A stretch of DNA of 64,000 bases from Desulfobacteraceae bacterium RAAP-1 (lineage in GTDB: Bacteria > Desulfobacterota > Desulfobacteria > Desulfobacterales > Desulfatirhabdiaceae), in assembly GCA_001443525.1 (NCBI GenBank), contig LKPX01000003.1:20930-84929 (forward strand), read 5' to 3'. Positions 61,601-64,000 of this stretch are shown one piece after another. Position 1 is the stretch's first letter; each line of letters opens with the position of its first letter. The notes beneath the pieces were generated by a model. The model worked only from the letters and a program-made list of their open reading frames with translations. It was not told the DNA's origin and searched no databases. A program made the position numbers and the translations under genes.

Positions 61601-62811
61601 GCGATATGGTGCAGGAAAAAGCCGGTTTGAAAAGTTCTGCCACCACGGCGGGTACCCCTCCATCGTGGCATGTCACCCGCCAACAGATATTATCTTTTTG
61701 CATCGGGAAACCATCGGATGCGTTCGGTGAAGCATTCCGGCCGTTTGACAGCGGCCGGTTTCTGGCCAGACTTCCGGGGCCGCCGTATCTGTTTATCGAC
61801 CGGGTGGTTCACGCGGAACCTCCGGCGCTGGTACTTAAACCCGGCGGCTGGATTGTGGCGGAATATGACGTATCGCCGTCCGACTGGTATTTCAGGGCGG
61901 ATGGAACCGGCGTCATGCCCTTTGCCGTGCTTCTGGAAATTGCGCTGCAACCCTGCGGATGGCTGGCTGCATATGCGGGATCTTCTCTGTCAAGCTCAAA
62001 AGACCTTCATTTCCGGAATCTTGGCGGAACGGGCATGATTCACAGAGATATTTTCCCCAATACCGGAACTCTCACCATGCGGTGCCGCATGACGCGGGTG
62101 TCGGCGGCCGGCGATATGATCATCGAGGATTTCGATTTTCAGGTGCTGTCGAAAAACCGGATGATCTATGACGGTCATACCACATTCGGATTCTTTACAC
62201 CGGAAGCCTTGAAACAGCAAAAAGGGCTGCGCAGCGCCGAAAGCTGGAAACCCGGCGCGGAAGCCGCCGGTAATACGGCCTGCAGGGCGTATCCGCTTCA
62301 GGACATGCCGCCATTTTCGCCGGAGGATATCTCCGAAAGCCCGGACACTTTTTCACCGCGCCTGACCCAGCCGGCCAGGGCGCTGCGCATGATGGATGTC
62401 ATTACGTGCTCTATTTCTGATGGCGGGCCGCATGGGCTGGGATACATTCAGGGTGAAAAAACCATCCATCCGGATGAATGGTTCTTCCAGGCTCATTTCT
62501 ATCAGGATCCGGTGTGGCCTGGTTCTCTGGGAATCGAAGCCCTGATGCAGCTTGTCAAGTGTGCCGCTCTGGATAAGTGGCCGGAGTGCATCCCTGACCA
62601 CCATTTTTCACTGGTGACCGGGGTGGAACATGTCTGGACGTACCGGGGACAGGTTGTCCCTGAAAATAGAAGCGTTGTTGTGAAAGCTGTCATCACCCAG
62701 CAGGAAACGTTTCCAGCCCCCTTGCTCATTGCCGATGGTATTCTGAGCGTGGACGGATTGCCTATCTACGAAATGAACCGGTTCGGTATCCGGATACTCC
62801 ATAATTCATAA
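55630..62811 (+). CDS. Pfa-type polyunsaturated/secondary-lipid synthase (KS-CLF-AT-4xDH)
   Basis: 2393 residues from TTG 55630 (weak ribosome site). KS1 (1-460): active Cys about 192 (DAACASS), His in 'ECHGAGTPVGD' and 'SVKSMIGHLLTAAG'. KS2 (about 490-930): chain-length-factor-like, the Cys position is Ala (SGNAVSG) though 'EAHGSG' and 'SVKPIVGHTGAAAG' remain. AT (about 1080-1400): 'VFPGSGNHFVGMG', Ser in GYSLGE. Then four FabA-like hotdogs: those at about 1610 and 2045 lack the catalytic His; those at about 1820 and 2245 keep it ('CHFMDDPVMPG', 'AHFYQDPVWPG'). No ACP, KR or ER motif found. This matches PfaC/Pfa3-type subunits of omega-3 PUFA synthases; the product is unknown. Confidence 0.92.
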   Translation: MNDYPPIAIVGMSGVFPEAFTLEQFWQNIIHRKDACADIPEDRWKMRPEDVLSSRPAPDRAFHRRGCVVRNFHFNPDGFQVSAETLKSLDMLHHLALHTAREVLAPFQPSGMAWDRVGVIMASIALPTAASSHLAQEILGKSFENALFQKPATSSSTLSRHQCLAAQVTAFPAEILAKALGLGAFAFTLDAACASSIYAVKLACDALSSRRCDAVLAGGVSCPDRPYTQIGFSQLRALSPTGCCAPFDVRGDGLIVGEGAGILLLRRLEDAVADANPVLGIIRGIGLSNDMRGNLLAPDIEGQVRAMRAAYHSAGWRPTDVDIIECHGAGTPVGDAAELLSLKALWECDGNSASGAWGPSGRCTIGSVKSMIGHLLTAAGAAGIIKTLLALKHQMLPPSLNFQSPPENSPLNDGPFQVQTTAASWPRRADAVPRRAAVSAFGFGGINAHILLEEWMPGAESASIQTEGGGFRSTAGAAIVSADSENSVQTPPDIAVIGMDVCLGSLDTLRAFQEAVLSGISDIRKRPEDRWRGCDAIAASLGLPDLPGGYMESVVLELKDFHIPPHEIPDILIQHLLMLKVAGRAMQDAGLTVRQPRPRMGAIIGMGFDMEATDFHLRWNIGRFYKDWLHRAGISLNPADSHRWQESLKNACGPALTPSRTLGALAGVIASRVAREFGMGAPSFTVSGNAVSGVHALEAAVRLLQRHEADAMLVGAVDMACDVRNLLMTHGVKAFSDSGVIRPLDALADGALPGEGAAALVLKRRNQAAADGDRIYAVIKGVGSAMAASGDTSDAAYLKSLRQSLDEAGATPASIGMLEAHGSGHPDEDRMELRAFDALFQDSGANIAANTAVGSVKPIVGHTGAAAGMVSIVKTCLCLYQEIIPPLVNFQKPPALHLPSEPGGDTMGSRLGNPLSSALYFPAFPHYWVRNRQEGPRRACCAAISAAGACGHVVLEGCDNLNKTDAIRRERRAPLGNPPAALFVIEGESPAALLDGLRRFETHARQDFPSAEALADAWFHQHPPTFKHPYAVSFVAESRRQLPALIEDAAKAVVSETCRRITGRSGVAYTPQPLGLAGDIAFVFPGSGNHFVGMGRSVGIRWPEVLRQMDFQTPELKTQLIPEMYVPYRQFWTPGWEIEAQNAISASPLFPIFGQVLYGSVMTRVMRTLGLTPQAAIGYSLGETAGFFALNAWPDSGVMLSRLSESALFHTELTGPCLAARKAWGGSLDVPFVWKVAVVNRPAALVTETLPEFPLARLLIVNTPDECVIGGSQADVEGVIAALSCEAIYLDGVVTVHCDAAAPVQEAYRELHRFPTVQPPGIRFYSCAQARSISCLDTESAADSITRQAVSGFDFTATIRQAYQDGVRIFLEMGPHASCTRMIGRILGDSPHVAVSASSRGEDEYISILKLLATLASERIPVDLKSLYSRSSATVAAETAPKSIRTVIRRTGGSPFHPSFPEIPVSEIPVHIPASVSPVVSDKPLLAMYSSDMIQAVTRNAQADADAHQAFLSFSDEVIRSFGEGFAIQSGLLERQLSPALNRGGGTAFLRPMTEETIWPLETDEYKTQEIPDAALSAVAYSKEMCLEFAIGSVAKVLGPGFAEVDTYPARVRLPDAPLMLVDRILSVEGQKGSLGSGRIVTEHDVLPGAWYLDGGHAPVCIAVEAGQADLFLCAWLGIDLQVRGQRTYRLLDAAVQFHRGLPSVGDTIRYEIHIDRFVRQTDTWLFFFSFRGYIGQELLITMINGCAGFFTAAEVENSGGIILTDAERQPVSGKTPADWKTPVPMVFEVYNEIQVDALRSGNLSGCFGRHFSGVRLADSLRLPGGRMRLIDRILNLEPSGGRYGLGIIRAQADIHPDDWFLTCHFMDDPVMPGTLMYECCAHTLRVFIQRMGWISETPGVCYEPVPGVQSILKCRGPVTPHSRHVVYTIEIRELGYMPEPYVIADALMTADGHDIVLFRNISMKMTGVTRTEIESFWKNRLSEDTLKVSGDMVQEKAGLKSSATTAGTPPSWHVTRQQILSFCIGKPSDAFGEAFRPFDSGRFLARLPGPPYLFIDRVVHAEPPALVLKPGGWIVAEYDVSPSDWYFRADGTGVMPFAVLLEIALQPCGWLAAYAGSSLSSSKDLHFRNLGGTGMIHRDIFPNTGTLTMRCRMTRVSAAGDMIIEDFDFQVLSKNRMIYDGHTTFGFFTPEALKQQKGLRSAESWKPGAEAAGNTACRAYPLQDMPPFSPEDISESPDTFSPRLTQPARALRMMDVITCSISDGGPHGLGYIQGEKTIHPDEWFFQAHFYQDPVWPGSLGIEALMQLVKCAALDKWPECIPDHHFSLVTGVEHVWTYRGQVVPENRSVVVKAVITQQETFPAPLLIADGILSVDGLPIYEMNRFGIRILHNS

Positions 62812-62829
62812 TCCTGTAACGAGTTCACC

Positions 62830-63870
62830 ATGCAATTTTCCTCTGTTTATATCGACGCTATTGGCTATGAACTGGCGCCCAATGTACTGACATCCGAAGA
62901 CATCGAAAACCGCCTTGCGCCGCTGTATCAGGCGCTGCACTTTCAGAAAGGCCAACTGGAAATGATTACCGGGATTCGGGAACGGCGTTATTGGGAGCCC
63001 GGATTTCATATGTATGAAGGCGCTGGCCGTGCTGCACGAAAAGCGCTTCAATCTTCGGCGTTTCCACCGGAGCAGGTGGACATGCTGATTTATGCAGGGG
63101 TATGCCGGGATCAACTGGAGCCTGCGACCGCCTGCGCTGTGGCGCACAGCATCGGCGTCGGCCCCCATGCGTTGGTCCATGATATTTCCAATGCCTGTCT
63201 GGGGGTGTTGAACGGCATGATTCAGGTTGCCAGTGCTATCGAACTGGGACACATTCGCGCAGGGCTGGTGGTCTCCTGTGAATCTTCCCGGCAGATCATG
63301 GATATCAGCATTCAGCGGATGATCGACTCGCGGGACATGGCGGTGTTCCGGAACACCGTAGCCACCCTGACCGGTGGTTCCGGTGCGGTGGCTGTTTTAC
63401 TTACCCACGCGGATGTTTCCGCCCGGGGTCACCGCCTGGTCGGCGGTGTTGTCCGAAACGCCGTGCAGCATCACAGACTCTGCTGCTGGGGACCGGATAC
63501 CGGCATTTCCGCCACCCTGCCCATGGTCATGGAAACAGACGCTGCCGGCGTGCTTCAGCATGGTGTTGTCCTGGGCGCTGAGACATTTCGTAATTTCAGG
63601 GCGGAGATGCCGTGGACAGCGGACAAACCCGATAAAATCATCTGCCATCAGGTAGGTGCGACCCATCAGAAGACCATTCTCGACGCTTTGGGAATTGCTG
63701 TGGAAAAAGATTTCGTCACCTATCCGTACCTGGGAAACATGGGAACGGTTTCTTTGCCCCTGACGGCGGCTATTGCCGATGAACGCGGCTTTCTGAAAAA
63801 AGACGACTGTGTGGGATTTTTCGGCATCGGTAGCGGGCTGAATTGCATGCTGCTGGGAATGGAGTGGTGA
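62830..63870 (+). CDS. KAS III/OleA-like thiolase-fold condensing enzyme
   Basis: 346 residues, 18 nt after the synthase gene. Catalytic Cys123 ('DISNACLGVLNGM'), His273 ('ICHQVGATHQ') and Asn303 ('YLGNMGTVS') form the FabH triad. The N-terminal stretch 'LAPLYQALHFQKGQLEMITG' resembles OleA, which condenses two acyl chains head-to-head in olefin synthesis, more than housekeeping FabH. Hydrophobic 'LTGGSGAVAVLL' is typical of both. It may start or terminate chains made by the adjacent synthase. Confidence 0.9.
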   Translation: MQFSSVYIDAIGYELAPNVLTSEDIENRLAPLYQALHFQKGQLEMITGIRERRYWEPGFHMYEGAGRAARKALQSSAFPPEQVDMLIYAGVCRDQLEPATACAVAHSIGVGPHALVHDISNACLGVLNGMIQVASAIELGHIRAGLVVSCESSRQIMDISIQRMIDSRDMAVFRNTVATLTGGSGAVAVLLTHADVSARGHRLVGGVVRNAVQHHRLCCWGPDTGISATLPMVMETDAAGVLQHGVVLGAETFRNFRAEMPWTADKPDKIICHQVGATHQKTILDALGIAVEKDFVTYPYLGNMGTVSLPLTAAIADERGFLKKDDCVGFFGIGSGLNCMLLGMEW

Positions 63871-63935
63871 CGGTCACGACAGAGGGAAATCATTCCAGTT
63901 CGCATTCAAACTGATACCTTTGTCAGCTTCGCTGT

Positions 63936-63975
63936 GCTGCGATTCGACGTACTGAATGTACAGTCTCATCGCTGC
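63936..63975. repeat. Imperfect palindrome near the right edge
   Basis: GCTGCGATTCGACGTAC and GTACAGTCTCATCGCTGC form an imperfect hairpin around TGAAT. It has the same 5-base loop and GTAC centre as the hairpin at 54039. No complete gene could be assigned to 63871-64000; on the minus strand a short frame reaches a stop near 63967 and might be the end of a gene lying to the right. Confidence 0.4.
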
Positions 63976-64000
63976 TCGCTTGCTTTCGCGGTCTCAGTCC

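Overview
This 64 kb window is chromosomal DNA of a Gram-negative bacterium. It is most likely a deltaproteobacterial sulfate-reducer relative (Desulfobacterota, Desulfobacterales-like). That placement is inference: it rests on the tRNA-Leu/tig/clpP/clpX/lon block, a small Cys-rich protein typical of that group as far as I recall, NtrC-type regulation, an outer-membrane polysaccharide export locus and a Pfa-type fatty acid synthase. No ribosomal RNA, phage, plasmid or CRISPR locus was seen.

Layout. 1-544: end of a secreted DUF4412-like protein (minus strand, cut by the window edge). 781-3698: a DASS-type anion transporter paired with a beta-helix protein. 3700-4352: a transposase remnant, then a 148 bp MITE-like element with a 9 bp direct repeat at its borders. 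4353-15202: an exopolysaccharide operon with Wza-like lipoprotein, Wzz-like protein, Wzy/ligase-like protein, ExeA-type ATPase with SPOR-like tail, a CpsD-like protein lacking its P-loop lysine, two GT4 glycosyltransferases and a polyprenyl sugar-phosphate transferase. 15239-18397: EfpL and two cell-wall enzymes (DUF882/YcbK and L,D-transpeptidase, convergent). 18357-26313 (minus): miaA, a small Cys-rich protein, tRNA-Asp, tRNA-Val, lon, clpX, clpP, tig, a second MITE copy and tRNA-Leu. 26442-30378: an ABC exporter with a very large insertion in its ATPase, a cNMP-fold protein, a STAS protein and a PilZ protein. 31208-40648: two PAP2 phosphatases (one fused to DedA and LssY-like domains), an ATP-grasp enzyme, an unknown membrane protein, a K+ channel, a DEDDh exonuclease and an acyl-CoA synthetase/GNAT fusion.

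40758-54015 is the most unusual block. A sigma-54 activator gene is followed by two 15-17 bp palindromes and a sigma-54-like -24/-12 sequence. Then come eleven tightly packed same-strand genes: Usp, TauE/SafE, Alph_Pro_TM, a PEP-synthase-like protein with an unassigned C-terminal domain, a receiver, two double-Usp proteins, two proteins fusing a T2SSE-N/MshEN-like domain to tandem DUF202 domains built on regular Arg-Thr heptads, a histidine kinase and another receiver. I propose this as one stress-responsive membrane system. Its substrate is unknown; DUF202 kinship to the VTC polyphosphate channel makes a phosphate or polyphosphate role a testable guess.

54224-63870 holds an NlpC/P60 lipoprotein and a secondary-lipid locus: a 2393-residue Pfa-type synthase (KS, CLF-like KS, AT, four FabA-like hotdog domains, no ACP or KR seen) followed by an OleA/FabH-like thiolase-fold enzyme. 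Carrier and reductase subunits are expected beyond the right edge.
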